In this document: positions 21,376 through 34,493 of the stretch, in pieces | Position numbering within the stretch: position 1 is the stretch's first letter | Layout of the letters: every line of letters begins with the position of its first letter | From: Excoecaria cochinchinensis | Lineage: Eukaryota > Streptophyta > Magnoliopsida > Malpighiales > Euphorbiaceae | NCBI GenBank assembly: GCA_947683425.1 | Contig: CANTUQ010000055.1 | Location: 8,961,001-9,025,000 of the forward strand | Reading direction: 5' to 3' | DNA length: 64,000 bases | The notes under the pieces: generated by a model | The model's input: only the letters and a program-made list of their open reading frames with translations | Told to the model about the DNA's origin: nothing | Database searches by the model: none | Made by a program: the position numbers and the translations under genes

Positions 21376-24300
21376 ATACCAAAAATAGCAAAACATAAGT
21401 GAAAACTCAGGATTGCTTCACTACTCTATTTTGTACAGGCTAAAACAATATCTAAACCTCCCTTTTAGGAAAAACTCTATTCTTAAAAATTCTTCCCTAG
21501 GATATTAAGATTAAAATGGAACAAATTTCAGGTTAATTGGACATCTACAACATCAGATATGATCTAAAAACTCTGAACTGCTCAAATGAACCGGCCAAAG
21601 TAGAGACACCTCTGTTTTGGCAAATTTTCAGGGTCTTAGAGCTATATTTTGCTCAAGGTCATTTTGAGACTTTTATAGGAATGGAAGTCTTGATTCTAAT
21701 GGCTCAAGAATCATTGAATTTAGAGGTCTGAAACTCTACTTATGACAAAAACATTACACGGAGGTTAGATGTAAAATGAACAGAATTTGCCAAAACCAAA
21801 CTTTATCATCATCACACACTCAAATGATCAAGTCACATACTCATAAACATATACACACACATATATCATAAACATATATACACATATACCACAAAAACAC
21901 CGCAAGCAATCAAAATGAATAGAAATTAAAATCACACACGATCCCGACCTCTACGAAGCTCAATCTCTGTTCTCTATTCGTTTTCGATCTTCTCCTTCCC
22001 TTTATCCAATTTCTTGTCCACAGCTTCAACAGAATCATATAGGAAACACTTGAATTAAACCTCTTCTCACTTTATATCAAAAGCAGAAAGAGAAAGGAGG
22101 TCAGATCGGAAAACCAACCAAACTTACCTCTTCTCTTACTCTTCAAACCAATCCAAGAGGTTCTCTCTCAAGGAACAAAGCAAATGAAGAAGAAGAGGAA
22201 AAGAAATGGCAAGAAAAGGGTCACGGCAAAACCAAAGGAAAAAGAGAAAGGAATGAGGGCTAAAGCAAACAAAATGAAAAAGAAAGAAAAAGATAGGAAG
22301 GCAGATGGTTAATCCTCATCCAAGCCAACAAACCCACTTAATGCCACTAATTCCTATTAATTACTCAAAACAAATATCCCATGCTAAGTGTCTCTTCCCT
22401 ATAAAGCCACTTGTCACTCTAATATAAACCACACTTAAGTCTCTTGCCAAGTGTCACACTCTCTTATTGCCACTTGTCAAACTCTTACAATGCCACATGT
22501 CCATAAAATATCAACTAATCCAACTCAATTTAGCCAAAACTTCTAGGGTCAAGTCGGGGTGTTACAGTACCGGTGTTGCATTAGTGGGTAGTTTATCTAA
22601 TTATACTTACTAAAATGTCCACTTAATTGTCCAAATTAATATCATAATAATGTAACAAAATCTATTACTTTAAACATCCCTTTATATTAACCTTAATTAT
22701 CCATGTATTACTATAGGGCCAATTATTTTTTTTATATTTGCTGGATAATTTGCAGAGATTTGGGTAGCATATCTGCTGTACCCAAGATCTGCCTTCCTAC
22801 AAAATTGGAATATTTTACTCCCGAAATATTCAAACGACCCAAGCAACCTCCAATTCCATAGTTTCATTCACAATTCCACATCATAATCAATTTAATCCAC
22901 CATATTACATTCAAAACTCACAAAACCAACATCTGCATAACAGAGTCATCCAAAAGTATACATAATCAAAATTTATATACAACACTGTCTCATATTTTTA
23001 TTTTTCAAATATGTACATGCCATGAATAAGAAAGCTAGATCACTTATTTTCCTCTTTTTGCCTCGGCTTTGTCCCCTGCGCGCCGCACACAAAAACCAAA
23101 CGCTAAGTACAAATTTTACTTAATGGTGAACACAAAACTCCAGAATTTCACAAAATAGTTAATTTCATGCAAATAATCATTTTATTTAATTAATTATCAA
23201 ATATAATTCATATATATATTTCCAGAAATTTAGTTTACATACTTTATCAACTAAATTTAGGGCAAAATTTTGATTTAGTCCCCTATTAATTATTTTTCTT
23301 TCTTTTTCTTTTTCTTCTTTTCTTTTTTTTTTAAAAAAAAAATTCACTACCTTTCACTTTAATTTTCTCGTTAAAGGGACAATATGCACTTTAGTCCCTC
23401 AATTTTCCAAAATGCCATTTTTGCCCTAAATTAACTTATTCTCGCCTTTTTCACTATTTGTCACCCCTTTTCACTATTTTTCATTATATCTCATCTTTTT
23501 TCCATTGTTTTGCATCATAGTTCAATACTTTCCAATATTTATAATATTTTCACTACTCTGTCATATTTTACAATATTATGCTATATTTTCACTGTTTTTC
23601 ATTCTCTTTTATTATTTTACATAATAGTTCGTCTTTTTCCTTTATTTTGCCCCTAGTAAAATCTAATGGAATTGTGTCGAGCTGATAAGCGAGATCTCAA
23701 TACGGGATCGAGTTCTTAGAACCATTCGGTCCGTTAATATTTCTTTTATTATTAATATCACTATGTTATTATTACTATTATATACAAATATATATATATA
23801 CACATAAGTGGACAGAGCTCTCGGAGCCATTTAGTCCATGACTCAAATTTAACATCCTATACCGAAACAGAGCTTTTGGAGCCATTCAGTTCGATTTCAC
23901 TTATAATGATGCAGTACTGCTAACCTCCCTAATTGGCATGCCAACCTTATTGCATTCCACCAATTCCTTTCTAGGTTTTACTAAGGGCAATTGTAATAAA
24001 TTTTCACTGTAACTTAGAGATATAATATCACAATACTCTTAAACAAAAATAGCCAAGCTCATTTCTACTATTATTCCAATTTAATTCTCACATTAACATG
24101 GTGATCATATAGTTCCATATTAGGTTACACTACGTCATTTCTCACATTTAGGTTCCATTTTCTATTTCTATCAATTTCAATTATCATTTTATCATATAAT
24201 TATCAATTATTTCGAGTTTAACCCTAAAAACACACATCTAACCCTAAAAATTTCATAGTGGGCGAATTGCCTTATGAAGTTTTTCATGTTTATTTTTCAT

Positions 24301-25461
24301 TTTAACACCTTATTTCTATCATTTATGCATCAAATTTCACAATTCTAACATCAATTTCATAGTTGGCCTATAATTTCATTAAAACCCTAATTTACATATT
24401 CAATTTTTGTGATGAAATTAAGGAGTTTATGTGTTCACATACCTATTTCAAGCTCAAACCACCTAAGGGAACTTATTTTTTTGCCCTAGTTTCCCTCCTT
24501 TGTTCTCCTTGGTGGCCAAATTCTACATGATATATTCCCATCAAATTTCTTTCATTAATCATTTCAAAAACACATAAAAATTAACCTGCAATTTATCCCA
24601 CATCAAAATACAAAGAAATAATTTAAATCCCAAAACTTACATAATATGACCCACTTAGAAAACCTTGAATTTTCTTGCCTTATTTCACTTCCATGATCAC
24701 TATGAGATGAGGAGGAAGCTAATTTAGTGTTTTTGGGTGGATTTATGGTGAGAAACTCAAGGATCCAAGCTTGGAATTATTGCATCAATGGTGGAAATGG
24801 TGGGAAAGGCATACGGGACAGCTTGAAGACGGAGAAGGTCATGTTTTTGGCCTCTTAAAAATCTGGAATTCTATATTTTATAAGGTCCCACAAACCAATG
24901 ATTCAAATAAAATCAAATACTATTTCATCACATGGTGAAAAATGATGCCACTTATCACTTTTTGATTGGCCAATAATTTTTATCGTAAATTTTCCACTAA
25001 AATTGGTCCCAAAATACCTAAAAATATTAATTAGGGTGTGTTTAAAACTTTGGGTCAAAACGAGGTCGTTATGACATAAAACTTGACCCAAAAGTGCATT
25101 CTACCGGTCCAAAAACTAAATTTTCAAACTTATCCAAAAATTAATTTTTCACTTCCAAATATTCATTTACATTATTTTAAGTAGCCCGATGCAATCTGAA
25201 TAAGTTTCTAAAATTTGTGAAATATTTTTGGGCCAGTCAAAGTTTTAGTCAACTCTTTTTATTTCCACGACTTATTTTTATTTTTAATGTTTAGAGGCCT
25301 ATTGACCTCAATTTTACCTCAAATTATACTACCATACTCGCTATGAATTGTACTTCCCAATGGTGATGAAAAATTTTTTTGTGGGCTCGGTAGGCCTCGG
25401 ATGGAACTATTCACCACCGGAAAGTACTATTCACGCAAGTAGTGGTTTTAAGGACGTTACA

Positions 25462-25474
25462 TTTCTCCCCTGCT
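25462..25474 (-). other. Polypurine tract
   Basis: AGCAGGGGAGAAA on the minus strand, directly before the LTR start TGTAACGTCC. Just upstream the sequence still reads TCGAGGATGAAATTTTTA, matching the usual SFEDE(N/T)F-type end of chromovirus pol. Confidence 0.7.
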
Positions 25475-26330
25475 AAATAAAAATTTCATCCTCGAAGTTT
25501 TTCCAAAGTTAAATAGTTGAAGATGTTATTTCCCTATCGTTTTTGGCTCCCATGTCTCTTTTCAACATCATGATGAGTTAATTTTTTTTTTAGTTGCTTG
25601 ATTTCACGTATTAAGATTTCTACTGGTTCTTTATCATATGATATGACGAATCTATTCTCAAATGCACTTTCTCTAGTGACAGACTGCCAAATTTTTAGAA
25701 CAAAACTTCTTTTTTTTTTTTTTTTTTCTGAAGAGTTTTAACTTGTTATAACAAGTATGATTTAAGCTGAATGGAAGCATGGGCAGCTATTTGACCCCCT
25801 TGTATTAGTATAAAGTCCAAATCATTCCTAAAAGTGTCATTATAAATCATAAAATCTTTTTCCCGTAGTTGGCTATGCAAGGTTTGGTGCTTCTGTCAAC
25901 ATATTTTTTGGCTTCTCAAAGCTTCCCTGGCAATTATTTATTCATTCAAGAATAGCTTTTATCTTCTTAGGATCAACCGTAATACTTTCTGCTGAAACCA
26001 CATGACTAAAAAGGCTAGTATCCATCGAACAAAACACAAATTTAGTAAATTTTACATAATAATTCATCTTTGTAGTGACCTACTTCTGCCTATAATCAAT
26101 CCATAACTGTGGTAATCCATCCTTTTATCTCATCTAGGATACAAAAAAGTACACTAGCATCAGTTCCCTTTTCCAAGAGCAAGAAATTCAAAATTTAAGT
26201 TATAAATCATTTGGATTCTGGCACAACCATGACCTAAAGTTATCCTCAATCCATCCCTTTTCTTCCATATCCCTACCACTGCCCTTAAAGTGTTTTTATT
26301 TTTAATTTTTCTTGCAAATGGGTAAGTATC
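25462..26330 (-). pseudogene. Chromovirus pol remnants
   Basis: Minus-strand fragments can be read despite many stops. HVVSAESITVDPKKIKAILE (about 25935-26010) corresponds to the conserved LGHVVS..GI.VDP.K RT segment of Ty3/gypsy elements. Upstream, WIDYRQ corresponds to MCIDYRQLNK. Most of RT, RNase H and integrase are deleted. It belongs to the LTR at 20020-25461. Confidence 0.7.
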
Positions 26331-26989
26331 CAATCTCCAAATCCCTTGTATTTCTCTTTTTTAATTGTTGTGCAACTCTTAAATTGATGCTTATGATGAA
26401 AGACAAAATGCGATAATTTGTGTTATTCCTATGAATGGAAATTTTAATTTTAAAACATAGGGCATGAAATTGTCGAAAAACTCATAGAGTTTTTGTGCAT
26501 AAATTTGTAAAATGGTGTGTGATCTTTGGCATATTTCCATATACACTGATTTGACAGAGCTTGTAATTTTGAATTTTAGGTGTAAATATGAATGAAGGTC
26601 TTTTAAGGATTGATGATCAAGAAAATGGATTGAGAAGATCTAGGCCACTTGCAATTTTCACACACGCAATTTGGAACATGATATTCATGGTGGAGCCAGA
26701 ACTAATTTTAGCTCATGTTTACAACACATTGTACTTGAACTATGTTTGTGCAGGATTAAGAAAATTTTGGAAAACTCTCTAATTAACTAGTAATCAACAT
26801 GCCCAATTAAATAAAAAATCATTCACTTATCTTAACCCCAGTTATGTTTACATTAACTCATGGCATAACTACTTGAAAGTGGCAGACCTTAGAAAACAAC
26901 AATCTAGTTACAATCTTATGTGATAATAAGAATACAACTTAATCACATAAAATCATAGTCAAGTCTAATTTTTAACCAAATGGATGTTG
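26331..26989. other. No recognised feature
   Basis: A plus-strand frame of 64 codons at 26588-26782 has protein-like composition but matches no family I know. The rest is AT-rich. Confidence 0.35.
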
Positions 26990-27890
26990 AATTAATTGGT
27001 TTATAAACCTTCCCAGTGCACAAAACAATTATAGAAATCAATATTTCTAAATCTAATACTCATGAACGTCAAAATCAAATTTTAGAAATTAATGAAATTA
27101 AATAACTCATAAATAAAAAGATATTCCAGAGAACAATAAAAATGCAATTTCATGGCAAAACAAAGGCTCTGATATCATGTTGGAAATAGCTATGGTTACA
27201 TGCATCTCATACAAGGTGAAAAATTAAAATTTTAACCATATTAATTAGGATCTTGCCATGAAATTATATATTTATTATTCTGTGTATTTCATTTTTATTT
27301 ATGGGTTATTTAATTTTATTAATTTTTAAAATTTGATTTTGATGGTCATGAACGTTAGATTTATAAATAATGATTTCTGTAATGGTGCAGTTTAAAAAGA
27401 AAAAAAAAAGGGAAAAATGAAATTTTTCTGCAGAGAAAAGTTTTCTGCACAGAAGAATAGTGTTTTGCGTAGAATAACAACTAAAAAGGGGCTGTTCTAA
27501 TTTGATTCTTAATTAGATCCATGTAAAAATTATTTTGATAATAATTTATATTTTTAATATGTGATATTTAGCCATAGGATCAAATGGAATCGAAATCGGT
27601 TAAGTTTTGCATGAAAATTAGTTTTATCGAAAAGTTCAGTAAAATGGCATTCTTCGTGTGAAAGAAAAACAAATGTTCAACAAAACTCAACAAGTGATTT
27701 TTCTCATTAGCTAGATAGAATATGTAATTTATGGCAAGATCCTTAATAGTATGGTTAAAATTTTAAAATTATACTATGTATGTGATGCATGTAACCATAG
27801 CTATTTTCAACAAGGTATCAGAGCCTTGGTTTTGCCATGAAATTGCAATTTTATTATTCTAAGGAATATCTTTTATATACTTTCTACATA
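26990..27890. repeat. Foldback of copia-like LTR ends
   Basis: A 635-bp segment (27178-27812) begins TGTTGGAAATAGCTATGG and ends CCATAGCTATTTTCAACA, with arms complementary over about 85-90 bp. Each side carries a primer-site-like sequence in opposite orientation: TGATATCAGAGCC read on minus (27165-27177) and AGGTATCAGAGCC on plus (27813-27825). Both are followed outward by matching sequence containing TTTTGCCATGAAATTGCA. TATCAGAGCC is the usual tRNA-Met primer site of plant copia elements. A third related copy runs at 27250-27400. Confidence 0.6.
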
Positions 27891-28937
27891 TAAGCTACTC
27901 TCAGTGGGCTTCTGTGCAGATAATTTTCATTCTAGGCCTATTTTTAGTTTTCCAATTGATCCAATATTATTATTTCAGTCATGTATCATAATAGTCCAAA
28001 TAATATTTTATTCCGCATAAGAATGGATGATGCGGAACCCAAGGATAAATTAAACCCCGAACCCCAAATAAGTTTGAATATTCATAAACACTAGCATGCA
28101 ATATAGTTTTCGATACTTCAAACCTTAATATCAAAGATAATTAAGACCTAAAGCGAAAAACAAATAGAATAGAACCACACAAGTAAAATTTGAATAACCC
28201 AATTCTTCAAACAACTCAAAGTATAGAACTCTCACTTTGAAATAAAAATCACACATAAAATTATATTAATTCTGAATTGTAAAATTGAACAAGCATAAAG
28301 CAAACCTTATATAGGTAACAAATAGTCCTAGAGCTAATAGGAATGAGTTGGCCAAATTCCTCTTTAAACTAAGAATATGAATTTTGGCCTTTCCTACTTA
28401 GAATTGGAAACTAACAACCTAAAAAGTGAGTTGCCTATAAAAGATGTGAATCTCACTCCATAAAGTCCTAAACTAAATTACTATTAATTAAGTCTTAACT
28501 AAGGCCCTAATTAAGCCCAAATAGGCCCTTAACGAGCCATTAGCACATGCAATGCACATTCCTTATGTCACGTGACGTGCACATGCATATGACACATGTA
28601 TATCGCATGACTTGGCACATGTCACGCACATGTCGGGGTCACATGCCTAGCATATATTTGTATGTCACATGACTTGCACATGCCTCTTTCATAGGCATAT
28701 TTCCAATTTGGCTTCTCTATGGATTCAACCGAAGGACTTCCTTCATGGCCCACTTCTGATTTAAGCATGTTAACCATCTTCAAGCCTTCTTGATCTTCTC
28801 TAAGTTTAGTCTCCACGAATTCAAATTTAGCCCATTGACATTTCTGCCTTTGAAGCTTCATTTCTTCTTCAATGAATGATTACACAAAGGTTTGCAACTT
28901 CTCTTTTAGCTTCTTGGCTTTTCTCCTTGTAATTGGG
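27891..28937. other. Intergenic or unclassified element DNA
   Basis: The stretch 28540-28690 is rich in imperfect CACATG/TGACATG repeats. On the minus strand 28622-28861 encodes about 79 codons I do not recognise, preceded at about 28870-28925 by a Lys-rich frame (KAKKLKEKLQTFV) and a stop. It may be retroelement-derived, but I assign no function. Confidence 0.35.
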
Positions 28938-30357
28938 TGTTCAGCAAGTGCACTGAATTGACAAGTAATATAGCGAGTATAATTAAAGACCCATGAATAT
29001 CGAACCGAAGGAAAAAGGGAATTTTAAAGCTAAATATCTATTGTTGAGTAGTGCTAGTCTGAGATGTCCCTAGTTGGTTTAAAGGGAGTTTTAAGCTAAG
29101 CAAGAAAAAAATATAAACTAACAATTAAATGTAAAAACAATCATAAAGAAATTAATCAAAGATGAATTGAATGCTTAAGAAATTATATCATCATAAATGC
29201 AATTGGATATAGGTAAAATAATATAAACATGAAATTCTGGACAACCTATCTATACGCAAGCTCTCATTCCGGACCTAGCTATTCTAATATATAAGCCTAC
29301 TATTCCGGATTCAACATATTGATTAGCATAAGTGCGTGTTACCAAATCCTAGGTCTAAAACAGTATGCCATTCCGGATTCAGTTGTCTAAAAACCCATTT
29401 ATCCCTCACTAATCTGAACCTAATAAAATCAACAGCTATTAATCAAGCCTACAATTTCGAATTCAGCTAGACATATAGGTGTAAATCTTAAAAGAACATA
29501 GCATATACATGAGATAGTTATCAAATATATTCATTCAGATCATCATTCCGAATTAAATCCAAATAAACCATTTGAAACACATACATGTAGAAATAATGAA
29601 GAGGAATAAAAGAAAACATGAAAATATTCATTAAATCCGAATATCCAAATACAAAATATGATTCAACAATTCCTAAGCAAAAAAAACTACTCTAACATTA
29701 ATAATATAATCATAAAATATAAAAATTAGAGTTTAGATACACCCTTGATGAGAGAGAAAATGGATTTTGAAACTCCTTTTCCTTCAACCTTGAAATCTTC
29801 CTTAGATCCAAAATTAAAGATCTAAACTAGATTAATCTAAACTATTTACAAACAAAAATGAAATTAAAAAAAAATCTAGCCTAAAAATGTGAGGAAAAAT
29901 GTCTTTCACAGTGTCTATGGTAAGAAAAATAAAAACTAAAAATATAAAAATATGTCTGCTCTCTTTTGAAGATGAAACGACGCTAATATATATATCTGCA
30001 GAAAAGCACAACTGTGTTATTTGCAAATAAGTGTGCGACATTGGACTGCTGTGTGCGCAATTCTAGTGACCTAGACTGGAAAAAACAATGGTGTTTTTTA
30101 TCAAAACACGGCTGTATTTTAGTGTAATTTCTGCCCTCTTCACCAATTCTACCGAGAATCAGCCCCACACCTCCAATTAAGCTTCAAAGTGTTAGGAAAT
30201 GCCTGAAAACATTTCAAAACTTATTAAAAACTATAAAAATATTATAAACTAATAAAATGACATAAACTAAACTAATAAAGATTAAAATTAACAAAGAAAA
30301 CAAATAATTATGCAAAAAAATTCCCCAAAATATAAATATAATTGCAATTTATCAACA
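28938..30357 (-). mobile_element. Gypsy-type LTR, minus strand
   Basis: On the minus strand it starts TGTTGATAAATTGC at 30357, after a G-rich PPT-like run (GAGTTTGGGGT), and ends CACTTGCTGAACA at 28938. Length about 1420 bp. It shares its 3' end and the spaced TGAATCCGG-type motifs (29270-29560) with the plus-strand LTR ending near 2200. Position after a PPT makes it a 3' LTR. Confidence 0.65.
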
Positions 30358-31077
30358 ACCCCAAACTCAAACCTTGTCCTCGAGTAAACTGAATGATCTG
30401 CATTCTCAACTATTTTAATCTTAACAAAAGAAAGTAAGGAGTCATTCTCAATTAAGGAGCAAGAAAATAGGCATGCAAATACCAATGTTCACTAAACAAT
30501 AAATAAACACAATAGTATACCAAGCAATTTCTGTGTGTGTGTGCAAAAGGCCAAAACATAATTTTTTGTCATTTTAAAACAAAACGTCTAGTTACAAAGT
30601 TGGAAAAATGATTCAACTCGAATACATAAATGCACTGATGGCTTCCCACTTGAAGTTCAAGAAATATCATAAGCCTTTTCTTACGTACCAAACCTTATTA
30701 GAAGGTTATCCCCGTTAAATTGGACAAGTCTAATCCAATAATCATGAGGTCTTACATTTTGGTTGTAACTTTAGCTTTAGGTAAATTGGCTAACAAATAA
30801 GTATCAAGTCTCTAGAGAAAAATGGCCACTACCTAAACAAAACTACAATCACCCAACTAAAGAAATGCAAATTCGCAACCTAATTGTATATCATAACATT
30901 TTAATGTTTGGTCTTAATGCATCTTAACTCGTCAAACAAAGCTCAAAACAACAATAAACGCATACATAATATTCAACAATACTCATCATAAGGCAATAGT
31001 TCAGCTATCACCAAATTTTGTACCCTAAACTTAAATTTGACTTAGTTAGTTAGGAAAAACTTACAATGCATTTTTTT

Positions 31078-31109
<32 letters not shown>

Positions 31110-31266
31110 CATAAAAACCAACTAGCCACCAAAATTAATGAAGTACTTAATCATTTCATAATTTTCAACAAGAACTAGATTGAGCTCTATTTTTCATAAG
31201 ACCAATAAACAACTTAAATCCAATTTCCCTTAAGAAATCCCAAACTCGTTTCACTAAATGGGCTCA
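30358..31266 (-). mobile_element. Internal 3' region of the minus-strand gypsy element
   Basis: Begins (minus strand) before the PPT with CTCGAGGACAAGGTTTGAG, typical of the non-coding 3' region of plant gypsy elements. No coding frame. It is cut at 31266 by insertion of a Tat-type LTR. A (CT)n tract lies at 31079-31100. Confidence 0.5.
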
Positions 31267-32265
31267 TGTAGACACAGGATCCCGAGACAACCCAAATTAG
31301 AGTTATCCAATGATAAAATTAAATACTTGTTCATAGGCAAAAAGATTGGAAGTGATGGTTTCCTTGTCAAAATTACTTTTTAGAAAAAAAAAATCGTACG
31401 TTTTCGGTTGCCAGCGTGCGAGGGCAGGCCTCCCTTGCACGCCAGGCGAGTGCCATTGCAAAAGGCGCGTGCGCTAGCGCTAGGACAAGCGCCCCGCGCG
31501 AGCTTGTTGCAGCGTGCGGGGGAGCGCGCAGCCCGTTGATCAACTGCGACAGGCGTCAGTTGCCTCCAGTCTGCCAAAAATGCGATTTTTACCCAATTTT
31601 CGGGATTTTTTGGATAAAATTTGATTTTTAATCATTTTTTCCGAGATTTTTAAAAATAAATCTGAATTTTGAACCCAAATAAAAGTAGATTTTGATAAAA
31701 ATACAATCTCTTTTCCCTTAATTAACTAGGTTTTCTCTAAAAATCATATAACTAGAAAAATATAGAAAGAAAAAGGGAGACTATTTTTTAGGTTAAAATT
31801 TTTATTTCTTTTCTCTTCTTCTTCAAGAGAGTTTCTTCTATATCTTTTGAGTTCTTCTTCTTAAAAGAAATTTCTCAATGTTTTAAAAATTAATTCTTAA
31901 TCAATAATTTTTCTTGAGACAAAGAAGATAATTCTTTGTTCTTGAAAATTTTTATTTTATTCCATTATTTTTTTAAGTAACTTTTCTTTCTTGGAATAAA
32001 ACTCCAATTTTTATTATTTTTTTAATTCTATTTTTTTGTATCAAAATAAAGAAATCAATCATATTTTTTTCTCTATCGAATCTGAATTCTGAGGGTAAAT
32101 ATTCTGGACTCGATCCGTTATTTTTATTTTCTTATATTTATTTTTATTCGCAGTCAATTAGTCAACATATAGATCTTTAGATCTGTTGTGTATTTATTTA
32201 TTTTATGTGATCTTAGTCATAAATTTAATATTTTTTATTTTTTTTATTTATTTGATTGTTCATTC

Positions 32266-32270
<5 letters not shown>

Positions 32271-32347
<77 letters not shown>
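32271..32347. repeat. (ATT)n microsatellite in LTR D
   Basis: About 25 uninterrupted ATT units inside the LTR. Confidence 0.9.
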
Positions 32348-33099
32348 TTATGTTTTTATGTATTAATTTATTAATTTATTTGTTTCATCATGTCATTTAA
32401 TTTATTTGTCATTCATAATATATTATTTATTTATTTTAATTTATTATTTATTATTTTATGTGTTTAATTGATTTTCTTGATTTAATTACTAACATTAATT
32501 TTATTTGCGTTTGTTTTTTTATTTCAATGTATGTTTTCCTTGTTTGGGCATTCTCGCGAGCAAATTGGGAGATCCAGGAGACTCGTTTAGCTTTGACTTA
32601 TTATTTTTATTATTCATATTATTTTATTTATATTGGCTTTTTATTTATTTTGTCAGTGTAATTTGTAATAAACTTATTTATTTTCTGCATGTTTAAAAGA
32701 AAATCATAAAAAATATTTTTATTAATAAATTGAATTTTTTCTAATAAAATAGGACCAATGTCCTAGTTTTTCCATCCAAATAAACTGTAATCTTTAATAA
32801 TTTTTCTTTTAAGTATGCATGCGAGGACCAATGTCCTCATCCTTGATAAATATCCCGTCTTATGTATGATTTGCATTTCTTTTTTTATTGAGGGTTGTAT
32901 TATGCCCTTAGTTTTATTGTAAATTATTGTACTTTTATCTACTTTATGCTTGATTTACTTTTATTTACCACTTTCATTATGTGATTGATTTGCGCTTTAA
33001 TTATTGCATTAAATTGTATGAGAAAAAGGAATGAAATTTTAAATTCAAAACTCGATTGTAACTTTGACCAAGGTATGAATAAGAGTGGAGTCCTGAACT

Positions 33100-33420
33100 C
33101 TCTCTGGTCTTAGGTTTCACGAAATTAAATGAAACTTTCCAATGTTCTATTGGAAAGAGAATTCCAAAATATCTCATGTTGCCCAAAATAGACTCATACG
33201 CATCATCTTAGGCTTCATGAGGTTAGATGAACCTTTCAAGTGTTCTATTGGAATGGGGATTCCAAAATACCTCTTGTTGCCCAAAATAGACACATACGCA
33301 CTGTCTTAGGCTTAGTGAGGCTAGATGAACTTTTCCAATATTTTGTTGGGTGGTGACTCCAAAACACCTCTTGTTGCCCAAAATAGACGCACTTGTAATC
33401 CTTACAAGTTCTATGAACCT
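33100..33420 (+). repeat. 98-bp unit in three tandem copies near the LTR 3' end
   Basis: Units start at TCTTAGG 33108, 33206 and 33304. Each holds TTCCAATRTTCTATTGG and CTTGTTGCCCAAAATAGAC. Equivalent blocks occur at 49425-49700 and, partly lost, at 41840-42010. Confidence 0.8.
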
Positions 33421-33478
33421 CTCCCGAACACTCTAAAAGCGGGTTTTCGGGGCCTCTAGAGTTTGGCACACGTCACAG

Positions 33479-33496
33479 TGATGACTCCGCTGGGGA
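33479..33496 (+). other. Primer-binding site of element D
   Basis: TGATGACTCCGCTGGGGA, one base after the LTR. It differs by two bases from the intact site in element C, which is complementary to the 3' end of plant tRNA-Arg, the primer known for Ogre elements. Confidence 0.75.
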
Positions 33497-34493
33497 CTAT
33501 TACGAGACTTAGATTCGAAAGTACCTTATTTAAAACATATAATTGAGTTTTAATTTAAATTTTTATCCCTTTTCGAAATTGCACTGCATTTCATTAGAGC
33601 CTTAGATCTACTCTAGTTTGCACCCTCTTTTAACCCTAGTGCATTTCAAAAGCATGACCCTACGTTCACTCAATGTGGAAAGTGTTAGAAATAATCACCA
33701 GCCTAAGTCCAGTACCATTTGGTATATCAAATGTTGACCCAACCGGTCGCTATACTCATGACGAGCTAGACTCGTTGGTAGGGATCATGCTTGGGTAGCT
33801 CAAAAGTATCGTCACCCTAACTAAAGCTCATGTAATGAAAATAGATACTTCCCCTAGGTGGTATGAACCATAATACAAATGCTTACTGTATGGATCACAT
33901 TGTATTGGACAAACCTAGATAAGTTGGTTGGTTACCTAATCAAAGGCTTTCATGCCCCTATAGGCCCATGCTAGTTTATTCTGACTACCTGAATACACAA
34001 TGATCAAAACCCATATGTATATACATTAGATAAGAGATGCTATGCTGCCGATTTTTTGTCGTGCACCATACGTGTCCATTGGGTTCCCCGCTAACTCGTG
34101 GACTAAGCCCACCTAGGAAAGAGACCGCACAACCTCCCGTGTGGAAGTAATAAGGTTGGAAGGATTTACTTGCTTGCATGTGGATGTTGCACAACATGCT
34201 TATGCATTACACGTCATTCATGCACGTAAAAAAAAGAAAAAAAAAACATGTAAATTTTATTTCGTGTGTGTACATTATATTCTGTGCATATAATTTTCAC
34301 ATGTATATGTCGTCTTGTGCATAAGTTTATTCCATACATCACATGTATCATTCTAACCCTTCGACTTTTCAGCCATCGTAGACCATTTACTTGGGAGGTT
34401 TTGGGATCCTGATAGTTGCTTAAAGAGCAATCATAGTCCGAGTTGGTTGACAGAGATTTGGCATCCTTATCAGAACATTTATAGGCATTAGAA

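Larger units (their letters stand above)
20061..22566 (-). mobile_element. Solo LTR, chromovirus type
   Basis: Ends are TGTAACACCCC and GGGGTGTTACA. It is flanked by GTACT (20056-20060) and GTACC (22567-22571), a 5-bp target duplication with one mismatch. There is no internal domain or primer site, so it is a solo LTR. Orientation is set by the double hairpin at 20418-20453, which matches the plus-strand LTR at the window start. It interrupts the larger minus-strand LTR, so it inserted later. Confidence 0.82.
20020..25461 (-). mobile_element. Chromovirus-type 3' LTR, split by a solo LTR
   Basis: On the minus strand the LTR starts TGTAACGTCC at 25461, directly after a polypurine tract and the end of a pol frame, and ends GGGTGTTACA at 20020. 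Removing the nested LTR at 20061-22566 and one target-site copy leaves about 2.93 kb. PPT-adjacent sequence and pol remnants upstream identify it as a 3' LTR of a Ty3/gypsy element. Confidence 0.75.
31267..33477 (+). mobile_element. 5' LTR of Tat/Ogre-like element D
   Basis: Starts TGTAGACACAGGATCCCGAG and ends CACACGTCACA, followed one base later by a primer site. Length 2211 bp. Contains a GC-rich island (31395-31570), an (ATT)n microsatellite (32271-32347), the phrase GGACCAATGTCCT twice, and three 98-bp tandem units near the end. The same architecture recurs in the other LTRs of the family. Confidence 0.85.
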
